The notes below the pieces were generated by a model that worked only from the letters and a program-made list of their open reading frames with translations, was not told the DNA's origin and made no database searches. Source: Tolypothrix sp. FACHB-123 (lineage in GTDB: Bacteria > Cyanobacteriota > Cyanobacteriia > Cyanobacteriales > Nostocaceae). Taken from it: DNA of 64,000 nucleotides. Positions 17,903 through 29,700 of this stretch are shown piece by piece. Positions within the stretch are counted from its first letter, which is position 1; the number at the start of each line of letters is the position of its first letter. Location of the stretch: contig NZ_JACJRE010000032.1 of NCBI RefSeq assembly GCF_014697075.1, forward strand, positions 26,940 through 90,939, read 5' to 3'. The position numbers were made by a program, and so were the translations under genes.

Positions 17903-18922
17903 ATGCTATGGACTGATTTACACGCAAAAATACATCGCACTATCCGAATGCGCCACTTATTTGCGCGTCATCAACGCCTATTAGTGGCGGTTTCTGGCGG
18001 GCAAGATTCTTTGTGCCTGATAAAATTACTTCTAGATTTACAACCAAAATGGGAATGGCATTTAGCGATTGTACACTGCGATCATCGCTGGCGTTCCGAC
18101 TCCCTGGCTAATGCTATCCATGTAGAACAACTTGCTAAAAACTGGAATACATTATTTTATTTAGAAACTGCGACACAAGCTTTAACGAGTGAAGCGGCTG
18201 CTCGCAATTGGCGGTATCAAGTTTTAAGTGCAATCGCCCAGGAAAATAATTACCATTGTATTGTCACAGGACACACAGCTAGCGATCGCGCAGAGACTCT
18301 GTTATATAACTTAATTCGTGGTACCGGGGCTGATGGTTTGCAAGCCCTGACTTGGGAACGTCCCCTAACTGAGAAAATCACCTTAGTACGTCCACTTCTA
18401 GAAATTACCCGTACCCAAACAAAGCAATTTTGTGATGATTTTCATCTCCCGATTTGGGAAGACTCCACAAACCAAGATTTACAATACGCCCGCAACCGCA
18501 TTCGCCAAGAGTTAATTCCATATCTGCAAACAAATTTTAACCCCAAAGTTGAATCAGCTTTAGCCCAAACAGCTGAACTTTTACAAGGAGAAGTGGAATA
18601 TTTAGAAACCGCCGCCCAGCAGTTACAGGAAGCAGCCACGATTGAAACTGAGGAAGCACCGGGCGCAGATGGCTTAACTCCTGTACCGATTTTTCCCTTT
18701 AGGCTCAATCGTCGCGTCTTACAGACAGCACCCCAAGCACTGCAACGGCGTGTCATGCGTCAAGTCTTACAAAAAATACTTCCAGATGCGCCCAGTTTTG
18801 AACACATCGAGAAATTAACTAATTTAATTACAGCACCCAACCGTACGCAAACCGATCCATTTCCTGGCGGCGCGATCGCCCAAGTGCAAGATGATTGGAT
18901 TTACATTAGCACTGAAATATAA
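17903..18922 (+). CDS. tilS: tRNA(Ile)-lysidine synthase TilS
   Basis: TilS uses ATP to attach lysine to C34 of tRNA-Ile(CAU), so that it reads AUA codons. The 339-residue product has the PP-loop signature SGGQDS at about residues 31-36 (VAVSGGQDSLCLIKLLLDL), the family's HCDHRWR element near residue 53, and ATP-pyrophosphatase features TGHTASDRAETLLYNLIRGT and LEITRTQT. It also has the NRIRQELIPYL segment that follows the N-type PP-loop core. The length matches short cyanobacterial TilS proteins that lack the long C-terminal domain of E. coli TilS. It converges on hmpF with a gap of only 30 bases. Confidence 0.93.
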   Translation: MLWTDLHAKIHRTIRMRHLFARHQRLLVAVSGGQDSLCLIKLLLDLQPKWEWHLAIVHCDHRWRSDSLANAIHVEQLAKNWNTLFYLETATQALTSEAAARNWRYQVLSAIAQENNYHCIVTGHTASDRAETLLYNLIRGTGADGLQALTWERPLTEKITLVRPLLEITRTQTKQFCDDFHLPIWEDSTNQDLQYARNRIRQELIPYLQTNFNPKVESALAQTAELLQGEVEYLETAAQQLQEAATIETEEAPGADGLTPVPIFPFRLNRRVLQTAPQALQRRVMRQVLQKILPDAPSFEHIEKLTNLITAPNRTQTDPFPGGAIAQVQDDWIYISTEI

Positions 18923-18952
18923 CAGCTGAAGGGCTTCAAATTTAGCCTAATT

Positions 18953-20722
18953 TTAGGATGCTAGCAATTCTGGCTGAGATATTAACTCTAAAAGCGTCTG
19001 GCGCATTTGAGCAATAGCCTGGAGTTGATAATCACCGCTTTGTTGAACTTCAGCTAAAGAATCAACTATTCCTTGCAACTTCTGACGTAAACCATCCAAG
19101 CAGTCTTGAATTGGTTGTAATGACTCTTGATAGAGATTCACCCGACTCCAGCATTCAGTAGTTGCTGTCCTTAAGGATTGCAGATTTTCCTCCATTGTTT
19201 TTAGTTCTCGACGCTGTTCTTCCAAGTCATGGCTTTGATTGTCAACCATCCCTTGGGCTAACTCAATACCAGCTTGCATCTGTTCAATCTCATGTTCCAG
19301 CTTTTGTAACTCTTGAGACTGTTGTTGTCGTTGGTTTTCGCTTTTTAATAGAATCGGCCCCAAATCGATTGGGTTCTGTTCTGGTTCATTGGTAAGAGTC
19401 TGTCCTTGTCTTTTTAAGAGTACCGATTGGTGTTGCTTGATTAACTTCTGCCGTTGTAGCAAATTTCGGCGTTGTCCCACCAAACTTTGGTTTAACATTT
19501 GGTAGTGGTCTTTTTCATCCGCCAGTTCCATTTCTAAATTAATCACATCATTGTCAGATGCTTGATTAATCTTGTTTTGGAGTTCGTCTATAGCTTCTTG
19601 CTTGTATTTTAATTCTTGTTCTTGATCGTGGACAAAACTAGAGTCAATTTCTAACTTCTCCTGCAAATCTTGTACCACTTTTTGTAGTTCGTCTAAAGCC
19701 ATGTTTTCTAAAGCTTTGACATCAACTTGAGCTAATATTCCTTCCCCACCTGTTCCAGCTAATAACTGGATCTGTTGAGATAAATCTTCCTGATTGCGTA
19801 ATTGCTCTTTCAAGATGCCAGCATATTCCTGCTTGCTAGTCAGAATTGCTGTATTTACGTTTAATTCCGCCTTTTGTTGATAGAGGAAATGTTGTGCCTG
19901 TTCCCAACTATTTTGGCGATCGCTAAACTCTTGCACCAGCCGATCGAGTTCCTCTTGCTTTTGCACAGCTACAGTTTTTTGCTGCTCTAGTTGTTCCCAA
20001 TGTTGATTGAGAGTACCTTGCTGTTTTTCGACTAATTCAAAAGCAAAATTTAGATGTTCCCGTACTGTTTCTGTCGGTGCAACCTGGCTGGATAAGCGAT
20101 CGAGTAACTCCTTCAGCACTCGACTTTGCTCTTCATCTAAAACTTTTCCTTGACAATCTGCTTGAAATTCCTCCAAGCGCCGCTGCTCGCCCCGTAAATG
20201 CTCCCAGGCTCCTTCTAGTTCCTGGCGATTGCGCTCAATTTCTTGTTGCAGTTTTTCAATCTCTGTACGGGAGTTTTCAACTTCCTTTTTTTGCGCCTCC
20301 AGTTGCTGAAAATCATTTTCCATGTGTTGCAACTGTTCTAAGCGGACTTCCATTTCCATTTCCCGGCGATTCAATTCTTGCGCCTGAAATGTCAACGATT
20401 GCTTCCATTGATCGATCTCTTCTTCTTTGAGCTTAAATTTTTCTAACTGGCGAGAAAAATTCTGCAAGATATTCACTAATGGACGCCCAGCCTCTTGAAT
20501 GCGCTGCACCTGACGATTGGGAGTCAATTCTACCAATACCAATGCGCCGTCATTTAATTTGCTGGCTTCCTCCGCAGCAATCACATCTTCTGACACAGTA
20601 CTCCAATTCTGGTCGGTTCGCTGACAAGCTAGGAGTTTCAATTCAGTTTTGGAATTACTACTGAGTAAATTGGTAGTGAGTAAGTTGCCTTTTTGCTTTT
20701 GTACTTCTGCTAAATACAGCAC
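18953..20722 (-). CDS. hmpF: Pilus motility/taxis coiled-coil protein HmpF
   Basis: The product is 589 residues from a GTG start (GTG CTG TAT TTA). An N-terminal domain of about 100 residues (MLYLAEVQKQKG..., ELKLLACQRTDQNWSTV, GALVLVELTPNRQVQRIQEA) precedes a very long Gln/Glu-rich coiled coil from about 95 to 560. This is the architecture of HmpF, a filamentous-cyanobacterial protein that localises to cell poles and is required for hormogonium motility with type IV pili. The divergent placement against the taxis operon at 21400 supports this, and I recall the same arrangement in Nostoc punctiforme. No transmembrane segment is visible. Its 3' end lies 30 bases from tilS. Confidence 0.85.
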   Translation of the reverse strand: MLYLAEVQKQKGNLLTTNLLSSNSKTELKLLACQRTDQNWSTVSEDVIAAEEASKLNDGALVLVELTPNRQVQRIQEAGRPLVNILQNFSRQLEKFKLKEEEIDQWKQSLTFQAQELNRREMEMEVRLEQLQHMENDFQQLEAQKKEVENSRTEIEKLQQEIERNRQELEGAWEHLRGEQRRLEEFQADCQGKVLDEEQSRVLKELLDRLSSQVAPTETVREHLNFAFELVEKQQGTLNQHWEQLEQQKTVAVQKQEELDRLVQEFSDRQNSWEQAQHFLYQQKAELNVNTAILTSKQEYAGILKEQLRNQEDLSQQIQLLAGTGGEGILAQVDVKALENMALDELQKVVQDLQEKLEIDSSFVHDQEQELKYKQEAIDELQNKINQASDNDVINLEMELADEKDHYQMLNQSLVGQRRNLLQRQKLIKQHQSVLLKRQGQTLTNEPEQNPIDLGPILLKSENQRQQQSQELQKLEHEIEQMQAGIELAQGMVDNQSHDLEEQRRELKTMEENLQSLRTATTECWSRVNLYQESLQPIQDCLDGLRQKLQGIVDSLAEVQQSGDYQLQAIAQMRQTLLELISQPELLAS

Positions 20723-21399
20723 ACCGTTAGTCCTTTTGTGTACTTGATGTCCGTGATTTGAGTTATATCTTAGATATTTTTGTTAGCTTGTCTGATTTCA
20801 CCCTAGTTAGGGAAAACAAGACAAACAAAACTACAAAACTATTTATAGAAATGACATGTCACATCTGGTTACATATTTGCTAAATATAGATGTGTGTGGA
20901 TCGCGCCTTTATATTTTGTGCTGATGGCAATAATGATGGCTACCGTGTGATCACTAGCTTTGTCAAAGTGTATTACGAAAAATTAAGGAACATTGCTGAA
21001 TGTACTCGATGATGGGAAATATTGCAGCAGTAGCAATTTTCCTGATTGATTACAGATATTTCTCTATTCCCGCTTGACAGAAACTATATCTAGTACTCAA
21101 AGTTGTCAATAAACTACCCTCAGGAAATGTATCAGGCAATGAGCCATGAGGCTTTGAGACTGGTTATGGGGAATTACGAATTTTGCACATTGGTACTAGG
21201 GGCAAAAATTTGAAAATTTGGTGAAGCAATATTTTTATCTGCCAGAATAACTACGTTAGGGTTACTTCTAGCTTGGAAGTTCTGTTTTGCAGCCCAAAGT
21301 CAGTTGAACTACTTTGTCAGAAAAGTTAAACATGAAAACATTACTGGGCAAAATTAACAAAGAAGATCAACAGAATCACAAGGAGTACCTTTGAGTTAA
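20723..21399. promoter_or_regulatory. 677-bp divergent control region between hmpF and hmpA
   Basis: No gene is visible between the two divergent starts, so promoters for both must lie here. A perfect 10-bp palindrome TGACATGTCA occurs at 20852-20861 and a GTGATCAC at 20947-20954; either could be an operator. The hmp genes of Nostoc punctiforme are developmentally induced in hormogonia by a sigma cascade. I cannot place a SigJ-type or other specific promoter box confidently. AAGGAG lies 15-20 bases before the hmpA start. Confidence 0.5.
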
Positions 21400-22584
21400 A
21401 TGCAGGGAGATTTAAATGAAATTGATATTCCTAGTATCCTGCAATTGATTGAGTGGGGACAGCGAACTGGTCAATTGTTGGTGACAACCCATAACTTTTG
21501 CCCTAGCCAAAAATTTATTGCACAAGCGAACAGACATCATCATTGTTTTAGCTGCAAGCCACAACAGTATTGGTTTATCTTTTTCGTCAACGGTCAGATT
21601 ATCTATTGCCAACAAGGTGATGGTAGTTTATCAAGAATTGACGATTATTTACGATATTACCGAGTTAACATGCAGCTTGACGATCTACAACTAGCTTCTT
21701 TAGGCTCAGTGAATGTAGCCGAGTATAGCTATTTCTGGGAACTGCTGGAGCGCAATCTGATTAAACCTAAGGTAGCGCGTGATATTATGTACGGCCTTGT
21801 CTATGAAACTCTTTTTGATTTACTGAGTTTGCACGCAGGTTGCTTCACTTTTCACCAAGGGCCAGCACTTACCCCCCAATTAACGACTTGGGAGATTAGT
21901 CCTATCGTCAGCAAAATTATCAAGCAACTGCAAAATTGGCAGCAGATGTATCCACATATTCAGTCTCCTAATCAAGTGCCGATACTTGCTGATGAAGTTC
22001 AATTCCACAGTTATTTACCAGTAGAAACCATTAATAAGCTCAAGCATTGGGCAGACGGTAAAACTTCCCTTAGACAACTAGCTCGTAGTCTCAACCGAGA
22101 CATTTACACAATTGCTAAGGCCATCTATCCTTATGTGCTGCAAGGCTGGCTGCAATTAGTATATTCAGATACTTGCTATTTTGATATACATAGAGAAAAT
22201 TGGGCGATGTCGGGCGATCGCAAAGTACAGATAGTCAGTATTCAAACAGCAACAAGTAGCGATAAGCCTATAGAATCTATTTTGCACCGAAAAGGATATG
22301 AAGTGTTAACTTTAACTAATCCCTTAGAGTCCCTCAGTCTGATTTTTCAACTCCAGCCAGATATGATTTTTTGTGACATGACCATGCCGGAATTAGATGG
22401 GTATGAGATTTGTGCCATGCTGCGACAGTCAACCGCATTTAAACTAGTACCGATTATTCTACTGAGCGATCGCGATCTATTTATCGATCGCGTCCGCGCA
22501 AAGATGGTAGGAACTACTGATTATTTGACAAAGCCTTTGAGAGATACTGAGTTACTGACACTCATCGACAAATATCTCAAATAG
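21400..22584 (+). CDS. hmpA: HmpA-type (PatA-like) response regulator, DUF4388 plus receiver
   Basis: The 394-residue product begins MQGDLNEIDIPSILQLIEWG, the classic start of a DUF4388/PatA N-terminal domain (about 1-160). A helical middle section follows (about 185-265), then a C-terminal receiver domain (about 275-394). The phosphoacceptor is Asp326 in FCDMTMPELDGYE and the conserved lysine is in LTKPL. The first-strand acidic pair that binds Mg2+ in normal receivers is not visible (VSIQTATSSDK), so phosphorylation may be weak or absent. PatA-like proteins act in heterocyst patterning and motility. Position as first gene of the che-like operon and divergence from hmpF indicate HmpA. A 224-base gap separates it from hmpB. 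Confidence 0.8.
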   Translation: MQGDLNEIDIPSILQLIEWGQRTGQLLVTTHNFCPSQKFIAQANRHHHCFSCKPQQYWFIFFVNGQIIYCQQGDGSLSRIDDYLRYYRVNMQLDDLQLASLGSVNVAEYSYFWELLERNLIKPKVARDIMYGLVYETLFDLLSLHAGCFTFHQGPALTPQLTTWEISPIVSKIIKQLQNWQQMYPHIQSPNQVPILADEVQFHSYLPVETINKLKHWADGKTSLRQLARSLNRDIYTIAKAIYPYVLQGWLQLVYSDTCYFDIHRENWAMSGDRKVQIVSIQTATSSDKPIESILHRKGYEVLTLTNPLESLSLIFQLQPDMIFCDMTMPELDGYEICAMLRQSTAFKLVPIILLSDRDLFIDRVRAKMVGTTDYLTKPLRDTELLTLIDKYLK

Positions 22585-22808
22585 ACTATTGCATGACTAG
22601 ACAAAAAAGATACAAGACTTGTTGATCTGCTAAAAGATGGGGTAAAAAATGTTATCACAGAAACAGCCAGCCCCAATCTAAGTAGTACAAATTTATTATT
22701 TAGTAAATTAGTGAAGGAATAAAGTTAATTTATACACTAAATGCTTGCTTTGAAAATCAGGGAATGTTCCAAATGGGAACGTCTACATCAGGAGGTAGAT
22801 AGGCATTT

Positions 22809-23174
22809 ATGAGTACAGTTCTGATTGTGGAAGACAGTATCGCACAAAGGGAGATGATCACAGACCTCCTGAAAGCAAGTGGCTTAAAAGTCACCCATGC
22901 TAGTGACGGAGTAGAAGCTTTGGAGGCCATTCAAAGCGCACCTCCCGATTTGGTGGTCTTGGATATTGTCATGCCCCGGATGAACGGCTACGAAGTTTGC
23001 CGTCGGTTAAAATCCGATCCGAAAACTCAAAATGTCCCTGTAGTGATGTGTTCTTCTAAAGGAGAAGAATTCGATCGCTATTGGGGAATGAAACAGGGTG
23101 CAGATGCTTACATAGCCAAACCATTTCAACCAACTGAGTTGGTGGGAACAGTCAAACAACTGCTGCGAGGATAA
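22809..23174 (+). CDS. hmpB: CheY-like response regulator HmpB
   Basis: This is a stand-alone 121-residue receiver domain with a strong AGGAGGT ribosome-binding site (22790-22796). All catalytic residues are present: acidic pair Glu8/Asp9 (VLIVEDS), phosphoacceptor Asp52 (VVLDIVMP), Ser82/Ser83 at the switch position and Lys104 (IAKPF). In the homologous hmp/pil systems this protein receives phosphate from CheA and acts on type IV pilus motors rather than flagella. hmpC starts 13 bases after its stop. Confidence 0.9.
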   Translation: MSTVLIVEDSIAQREMITDLLKASGLKVTHASDGVEALEAIQSAPPDLVVLDIVMPRMNGYEVCRRLKSDPKTQNVPVVMCSSKGEEFDRYWGMKQGADAYIAKPFQPTELVGTVKQLLRG

Positions 23175-23187
23175 GGATGAAAATAAC

Positions 23188-23718
23188 ATGGTCAGCAAAC
23201 CGGACTTTTTAAGTGGTGGTAGTCAAGACCACTTCCGTCCTGAATTACAAGTAGAAAGTCCTGAAGGTGAATTACATTTGCGGTTTTACATTCCTTCGCA
23301 CCAGGAGTTTGCACTACCTGCAACTGGAATTCGAGAGGTAATGGAACTGAGTCCCGATAGAATCACTCCGATTCCTAATGCTTCTCCTTTACTTTTGGGT
23401 ACTCTAAATTTACGAGGTCGAGTAATTTGGGTGGCTGATTTGGGTCAATTTTTGGGGGAAGCAACCGCGCTAAACACAGATAGAGCAGAAATTCCGGTAA
23501 TTGCTATCGAAGATCAAGACACAATAGTGGGCTTAGCGGTAGAAGAAATCGGTGGCATGGACTGGCTAGATGTCCAGAATCTCATGTTACCAACTCATGT
23601 GCTGGATACAATGGCTCCCTTTTTACGCGGTGAGTGGTTATTAGATGCTAAAAAAAATCAGTGTCTAAGACTGCTCGATCAAATGGCAATTTTGCGGAGT
23701 GCAAGGTGGGCAGGATGA
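23188..23718 (+). CDS. hmpC: CheW-like coupling protein HmpC
   Basis: A CheW/SH3-like domain fills most of this 176-residue protein: [20 protein letters not shown], then [40 protein letters not shown] and [12 protein letters not shown]. CheW couples the methyl-accepting protein to the CheA kinase in the membrane-associated signalling array. About 25 residues precede the domain and a short tail follows. Its 3' end lies 16 bases before the preferred hmpD start (23735), an operon-like spacing. Confidence 0.92.
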   Translation: MVSKPDFLSGGSQDHFRPELQVESPEGELHLRFYIPSHQEFALPATGIREVMELSPDRITPIPNASPLLLGTLNLRGRVIWVADLGQFLGEATALNTDRAEIPVIAIEDQDTIVGLAVEEIGGMDWLDVQNLMLPTHVLDTMAPFLRGEWLLDAKKNQCLRLLDQMAILRSARWAG

Positions 23719-23734
23719 AATTGGGAGGGTGGAT

Positions 23735-26596
23735 ATGGCAGCAGGTATAGAAGATTACTTAGAAATATATAAGCAGGCTTGTACAGCTTACGCGCAACAA
23801 AATTATGATGTTGCCGCTACTTTAGTTGATAAAGTGGTGCAAAATTTACCAGATGACCCTAACTCCCATTTGTTACGGGGTCACATCTACTACGTTTTAC
23901 AACAGTATGATATCGCCAAAGCCGAATATCAAAAAGTCTTACAGTTAACTGAAAATAAGGAAATCCTTGATTTTGCCAAGCATGGATTGGAGAGTATTGA
24001 CCAATACCAACAGTCCTTAAGCGATCGCGTTGCTACTATAGAGAATCATCAGCAAATCTCTGCCGAAGATTTAGAACCTAGTACAGCAGATTTTACTAGT
24101 GACAGCTTTGAAGATAAAGCTTTTGGCGAGTATCAAGCAGTAGTAGAAGAAATCGAAGAACTATCCTTGGATAGTCCCTTTAATATCTCTGCAAACAGTA
24201 GTAATGGGTTTAGTTCTCAGTCCGATTCTTCAGCATCTTTCAGCGATGACCCCTTTAAGTTAGATACCCAAGCAATGGGGTTAGATTCTCAGACTAACAG
24301 TTGGGAAAAGGAAGAGGATTTGGAATTACCTGCTTTTTGGCAGGAAGATTCAACAGAGGATAGTACTGCGCAACCCACTAATGTGGGGATGACAAATTCC
24401 TTTGTTGAAGATGATAGCGATTCACCTTTTGCAGAAGTTGATTTATCAACCAGCAACAGCTGGGAAATACCTACAGAATTCTTGATCGGGGAACAATATA
24501 ACCCACCAGAAGATTTAGATACCCACAGCAATAGCAAAGAAAGTGAAACTTTAGCCAAGAGCCAAACAGTTGTCCGGGATAATGCTACAAAAACAAATAA
24601 TTTGCCATACAATTATCAGGAGAATATATCCGAAACTACATCCAATAATTGGTTGGGGCCGATAGAAGCCGAAGATAGCTTAAAAGAGGTATCTGCTGAG
24701 GCTAACAGAGATTTACCAAAAGAAGAAAAGCTGCCTAAACAGGGTGTAACAATAGAAACAAATAATTTAGAAATTGACGATAATTTTGATTTAGATGCTT
24801 TTGAATCTGCTTTTGGTTCAGAAAGTTTCACCCCAGATGAAGATACAGGAAATCTTTCTAGTAGCAGCAATTCCAAGAGTAACATAGAATTTTTAGATGA
24901 CTTTGATGACTTTGACGATTTAGGTAATATTCCCGGTTTTGACCTAGCGGATGCAGACTCCAGTTTCAGCGATGTGGGTATGCATTCTGGTTCTTTAGAA
25001 ATGGGCAGCAATTCTGAGTCTCAAAGTGGAGAACCTTTGAGAAGTGATGAAAATAGCGATCGCGAAGATGAACTATTTTCCATCACTGGGTCACAAGAAG
25101 CTGTGCCAATTTTTACCCAAGTTGATGTCTCGAAGTTAGAACCATCTGTCAGCATTGAGCAAGGTTGGTTAGCACCTTTAGAGAATGCTTCCCTAGAAAA
25201 GAAGCAATGGCTGATTGCAGGTAGTGTGGGTATCGTTTCTTCACTCGTGGTAGCTGTTGTTAGCTTTGGGGCAACAACATTTTCCCCACCCCAACAACGG
25301 GAATCGGTACGCAACACAGGCTGGGCTATGTCCTTAGCTGCTGGGTTGGCTGGTTTTGCTACCGCCGCTTTTATGGGTAATTTTACTATCAAGCAAGTTC
25401 GCCGTACTACAGATAACTTGCAGGCTCAGTTTGATGCTGTGCGTCAAGGTAATCTCAATGTCCAAGCTACGGTTTACTCCGAAGATGAATTAGGACTCCT
25501 AGCCACTGGCTTTAATGAAATGGCGCGGGTAATTTTTACTACTACCAATGAAGCCCAACGGAAAGCCGATGAACAGGAAGAAGCAAAAGAAAATCTCCAA
25601 CGCCAAGTAATTCGCTTATTGGATGATGTGGAAGGAGCCGCGCGAGGTGATTTAACAGTCCAAGCTGAGGTGACAGCAGACGTACTGGGAGCCGTGGCGG
25701 ATGCCTTTAACCTGACAATTCAAAACTTGCGGGATATTGTCCAACAGGTAAAAGTAGCCGCTAAGGAAGTAACCAAAGGTGCGACTAACTCGGAAACCTT
25801 TGCTAGAGCCTTATCTAGTGATGCCTTAAGACAAGCAGAAGAATTAGCAGTAACATTGAATTCCGTACAGGTGATGACCGACTCTATTCAGCGGGTGGCA
25901 GAAGCAGCGCGGGAAGCGGAGGCTGTTGCCCGTGATGCTAGTACCATCGCCCTCAAAGGTGGGGAAGCAGTGGAAAATACGGTGGCGGGTATTTTAGAAA
26001 TTCGCGAAACTGTAGCAGAAACCACCCGCAAAGTAAAGCGGTTAGCGGAATCTTCCCAGGAGATCTCAAAAATTGTTGCCTTAATCTCGCAAATTGCCTC
26101 TAGAACCAATTTGTTAGCTCTGAACGCCAGTATTGAGGCGGCCAGAGCAGGAGAAGCTGGACGCGGATTCGCAATTGTCGCCGATGAAGTGCGCCAGCTA
26201 GCAGATAAATCTGCCAAATCCTTAAAAGAAATCGAACAAATTGTCATGCAAATCCAGAGTGAAACCGGCTCTGTAATGACGGCGATGGAAGAAGGTACAC
26301 AACAGGTAATTAAGGGCACTAAATTAGCAGAAGAAGCCAAGCGATCGCTGGAAAATATTATTCAAGTAGCCAATCGCATTGATATTCTGGTGCGTTCAAT
26401 TACCACTGATACTGTGGAACAAACTGAAACTTCTCGTGCTGTAGCTCACGTTATGCAATCCGTAGAACTAACAGCGCAAGAAACCTCACAGGAAGCACAG
26501 AGGGTTTCTGGAGCACTCCAAAATTTAGTGGGTGTATCCCGTGACTTGATAGCTTCTGTAGAACGTTTCCGGGTAGAAACCCTGGAATCTAGATAA
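23735..26596 (+). CDS. hmpD: Methyl-accepting taxis protein HmpD with TPR front end and no periplasmic sensor
   Basis: I prefer the ATG at 23735 (953 residues), which has GGAGG six bases upstream. A GTG at 23699 would overlap hmpC. Residues 1 to about 110 contain TPR-like helices ([20 protein letters not shown]). About 110-480 is an acidic, Ser/Asp/Glu-rich, probably disordered region. Two transmembrane helices (about 490-512 and 530-550) are separated by only about 15 residues, so no periplasmic ligand domain exists. A HAMP domain follows (about 553-605), then a second HAMP-like unit ([20 protein letters not shown]). The MCP signalling hairpin tip is [20 protein letters not shown] (about 790-815). 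Input is therefore probably cytoplasmic, through the TPR region. Confidence 0.88.
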   Translation: MAAGIEDYLEIYKQACTAYAQQNYDVAATLVDKVVQNLPDDPNSHLLRGHIYYVLQQYDIAKAEYQKVLQLTENKEILDFAKHGLESIDQYQQSLSDRVATIENHQQISAEDLEPSTADFTSDSFEDKAFGEYQAVVEEIEELSLDSPFNISANSSNGFSSQSDSSASFSDDPFKLDTQAMGLDSQTNSWEKEEDLELPAFWQEDSTEDSTAQPTNVGMTNSFVEDDSDSPFAEVDLSTSNSWEIPTEFLIGEQYNPPEDLDTHSNSKESETLAKSQTVVRDNATKTNNLPYNYQENISETTSNNWLGPIEAEDSLKEVSAEANRDLPKEEKLPKQGVTIETNNLEIDDNFDLDAFESAFGSESFTPDEDTGNLSSSSNSKSNIEFLDDFDDFDDLGNIPGFDLADADSSFSDVGMHSGSLEMGSNSESQSGEPLRSDENSDREDELFSITGSQEAVPIFTQVDVSKLEPSVSIEQGWLAPLENASLEKKQWLIAGSVGIVSSLVVAVVSFGATTFSPPQQRESVRNTGWAMSLAAGLAGFATAAFMGNFTIKQVRRTTDNLQAQFDAVRQGNLNVQATVYSEDELGLLATGFNEMARVIFTTTNEAQRKADEQEEAKENLQRQVIRLLDDVEGAARGDLTVQAEVTADVLGAVADAFNLTIQNLRDIVQQVKVAAKEVTKGATNSETFARALSSDALRQAEELAVTLNSVQVMTDSIQRVAEAAREAEAVARDASTIALKGGEAVENTVAGILEIRETVAETTRKVKRLAESSQEISKIVALISQIASRTNLLALNASIEAARAGEAGRGFAIVADEVRQLADKSAKSLKEIEQIVMQIQSETGSVMTAMEEGTQQVIKGTKLAEEAKRSLENIIQVANRIDILVRSITTDTVEQTETSRAVAHVMQSVELTAQETSQEAQRVSGALQNLVGVSRDLIASVERFRVETLESR

Positions 26597-26741
26597 TAGT
26601 CACATAGTCAATAGTCCAAAGTCAAATAATTGACACTTGACTCTTGATTATTGAACTCACTGGCTCTACCTGGGGAGACCCCTGCGTACCCGTCAGTGGC
26701 TCCCGTTGACCTTAGACCTTTGACTCTTGGCGAAAAAAACT

Positions 26742-29700
26742 ATGCTGCCGGAACAACAACAGCGCATTTTGGGTTACTTTATTGAAGAAGCAAGAGACCA
26801 CCTGAATACGATTGAGCAGGGGTTGTTAAATCTCCAGAGTACCCTGAACGACCCAGAAATGATTAATGAAGTCTTCCGGGCGGCTCACTCTATTAAAGGG
26901 GGAGCGGCGATGCTTGGTTTGAGTAGCATTCAGCATACATCCCACCGCCTAGAAGACTGTTTCAAAATTCTCAAAGAAAATCCGATCAAAGTTGACCAAA
27001 AGTTAGAGTCTTTATTCCTTGGTGTTGCTGATACCCTCAAGGCGCTGTTAGAAAATTTGAGCGGCCCTTATGGGTTGTCGGAAGAGACAGCTAATAATTT
27101 GATGTCCGAAACTGAGCCAGTCTTCCAATGGCTGAATCAGCACCTAGAATTGCTGGTACAACAAGCAACCAATGGGATAGACAGCAGTTCGGTAACAGAA
27201 ATACGTCCAGCTTTTGCAGATAACGGCCACACACTGACAGAAATTTTCATGCACCGGGATTTCTCGGATGCAGAAGATGACAACAGCAATGTATCTAATG
27301 ATACAACACTGAAAGTGCCCCAGGAAACAGGTTCGCCGACTGTTTTACAAAAACAGGAAAATTGGAGCGAATTCCAAACCCAAGTGATGCAAACACTGCG
27401 GGAAATGTTGCAACTGTTTAAACAAGGGACAACTCCCCAAAATCGGCAAAGTCTCCAGCAATGTTGTCAGCAGTTACTCCAGCTTGGTGAGGCATTTAAT
27501 TTACCTAAGTGGTGTAATTTATGTAAAGCAACCACAAATGCGATCGCTAATCCAGATAATACTTATCTAACGCTGGCGAAAATTGTCATTACAGAAATTA
27601 AAACAGCACAGGAATTAGTTCTCCAAGGTAAAGACGCGGAAATTGTCATTAGTCAGCAGTTAGAAGTACTCTTGAGCTTTCCGGAAGTTGAGCTATTTGA
27701 AATGACTACCGCTGATTTACCAGATGAGTCTGAATCGGACTTATTTGCTAACCATGATGATAATGCGATCGCAGCGGAGCTATCTACAACAACGAATGAT
27801 ATTTTTAATGACAGCATAACTAACTTATCTACCCTCTCTGAGCCAGTTAATCCAGATCGGGCAATTCCATCAATCAAGGAGCTTACAAACACTGAGCTTT
27901 CTGTATTATTTAATACAGAAATTGGCAATGAAGATGAGACCTTGCTAATTAATCGCAATCTTGACCCTAAAGGCCCAGAAGTTGGTATAGCAGAGTTAAA
28001 TACACTTGCTGATTTATTTGAAGGTGAAACGCCAGAACTCGATGAAACTTGGCAACAAGAAGAAATTTTAGACATTAATGCTAATAGTAATTTAGGTATC
28101 GATATCAGCGGTAGCGATACGGAGGATGCTGATAGCGATATAGCTGATTTACTATCTTTTGATGAAGATACAAGTATTGATGATTCCCAAAAAACTATAA
28201 TTCAAACTGAAGATTTCAGCGCTTTATTTGGTGAGATTTTCTCAGAAAAAGAAAATTCTGTACCGCTTAAGCCTCAAATACCAGCAACCAATTCTGAATT
28301 AAGTAATCTGATCAACCAAGATTTAAATTTAGATAGCTCCAATAATGAAAGTGTAGAAGAATTTGCTGATTTGCTCCTGGAATATCCTGGAGATATTGCA
28401 CCACCAGATGTAGTGCAAGATTTATTAGGATTGGCATTAGATGCAGACGAAACCCAGATTGGCGGTGAATTTGCTCAACCAAAAGAGGAAGCGATCGCTA
28501 GCACGGAAATATCTAATAAACAATCAAGGGATTTAGATGAATTATTCTTGGATGATTTCCACGATAATTCTTTAGAAGAAATCACTCCGATTAAAGAATC
28601 AAAACTTAATTTACCACAACCAGAAAGCTTTTCTTTAGATAATTTATTTACGGAAATACCAGAAAAAGAACCACTTTCTAACAATAAATCAGATATTGGA
28701 GATTTATTTGATAGTTCGTCAACAATAGCCAGAGATTTTTCATCTTCAACAGAAAATTTACTCAATTTCTGGGATGAAGATGGACAAACAGAACAACAGT
28801 TAGAAGTAGATGCAAGCATTGAGCAAGATGTAGCTAAAGCATTAGAAGAAAGCTTATTTACAGCTGCTAATGAGTTTTTGAATGATAGCGAATCACTGTT
28901 ATCTTCAGCAGCAACAAGTTTCGATTTAGAAGACTTCGATCGGACTATTTTGCAAACAGATGAGCAGATAGATTTGATATTGTCAGCAGATGCTGGGATG
29001 GATTTATTTGCCGATTTGGCGCTCACTGATACAACAAATTCCTCTATCGTTGACGATAAAGAAGAACCTGTAATAGACATTAACAGCTTATTGCCAGAGC
29101 AAAGCGGTGTCTCCGACGGGCTAAGCCAAAGCACGCCACTCCCCACAACAGCCTTACCTCCAGAAGCTTTAGATTTTACTCCTGAATTTACTAATCAACC
29201 TACAGGAAATTTATTTGCTAATGGTTCTAATTCTGTTACCGATCTGGAAAATGATTTGTTTCATATTGATACAGCAGAAACAACTGTTACTGAAACTTCA
29301 GAATTGAATCTAGTCTCTGTTGAATCAAATGCCGATAGCGAACTTAATTTCGAGGAATTAGAAAAATCTGATACCCCAGAAAATACTATTATCAATACTC
29401 TGGAATTAGATTTAATTGAGGAATCATCTGCAAGTAGCGAATTTGATTTTGGAGAATTAGAGAAATCGGACACAACAGAAACGACTGTTGCCGAAACGTC
29501 AGAATTGAATCTAGTCTCTGTTGAATCAGACGCCGATAGCGAACTCAATTTCGGAGAATTCGAGGAACTAGATACAGCAGAAACAACTGTTGCCCAAACT
29601 CCAGAATTAGATTTATTTGCTGAGGAATCAGACGCCGATAGCGAACTCAATTTCGAGGAATTTGAGGAACTAGATACAGAAAAAATAACTGTTGCCGAAA

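Noticed and set aside
28475-29146. A 223-codon minus-strand frame over the hmpE linker.
   Set aside because: Ser/Lys-rich antisense of Asp/Glu/Leu codons; no domain or ribosome-binding site.
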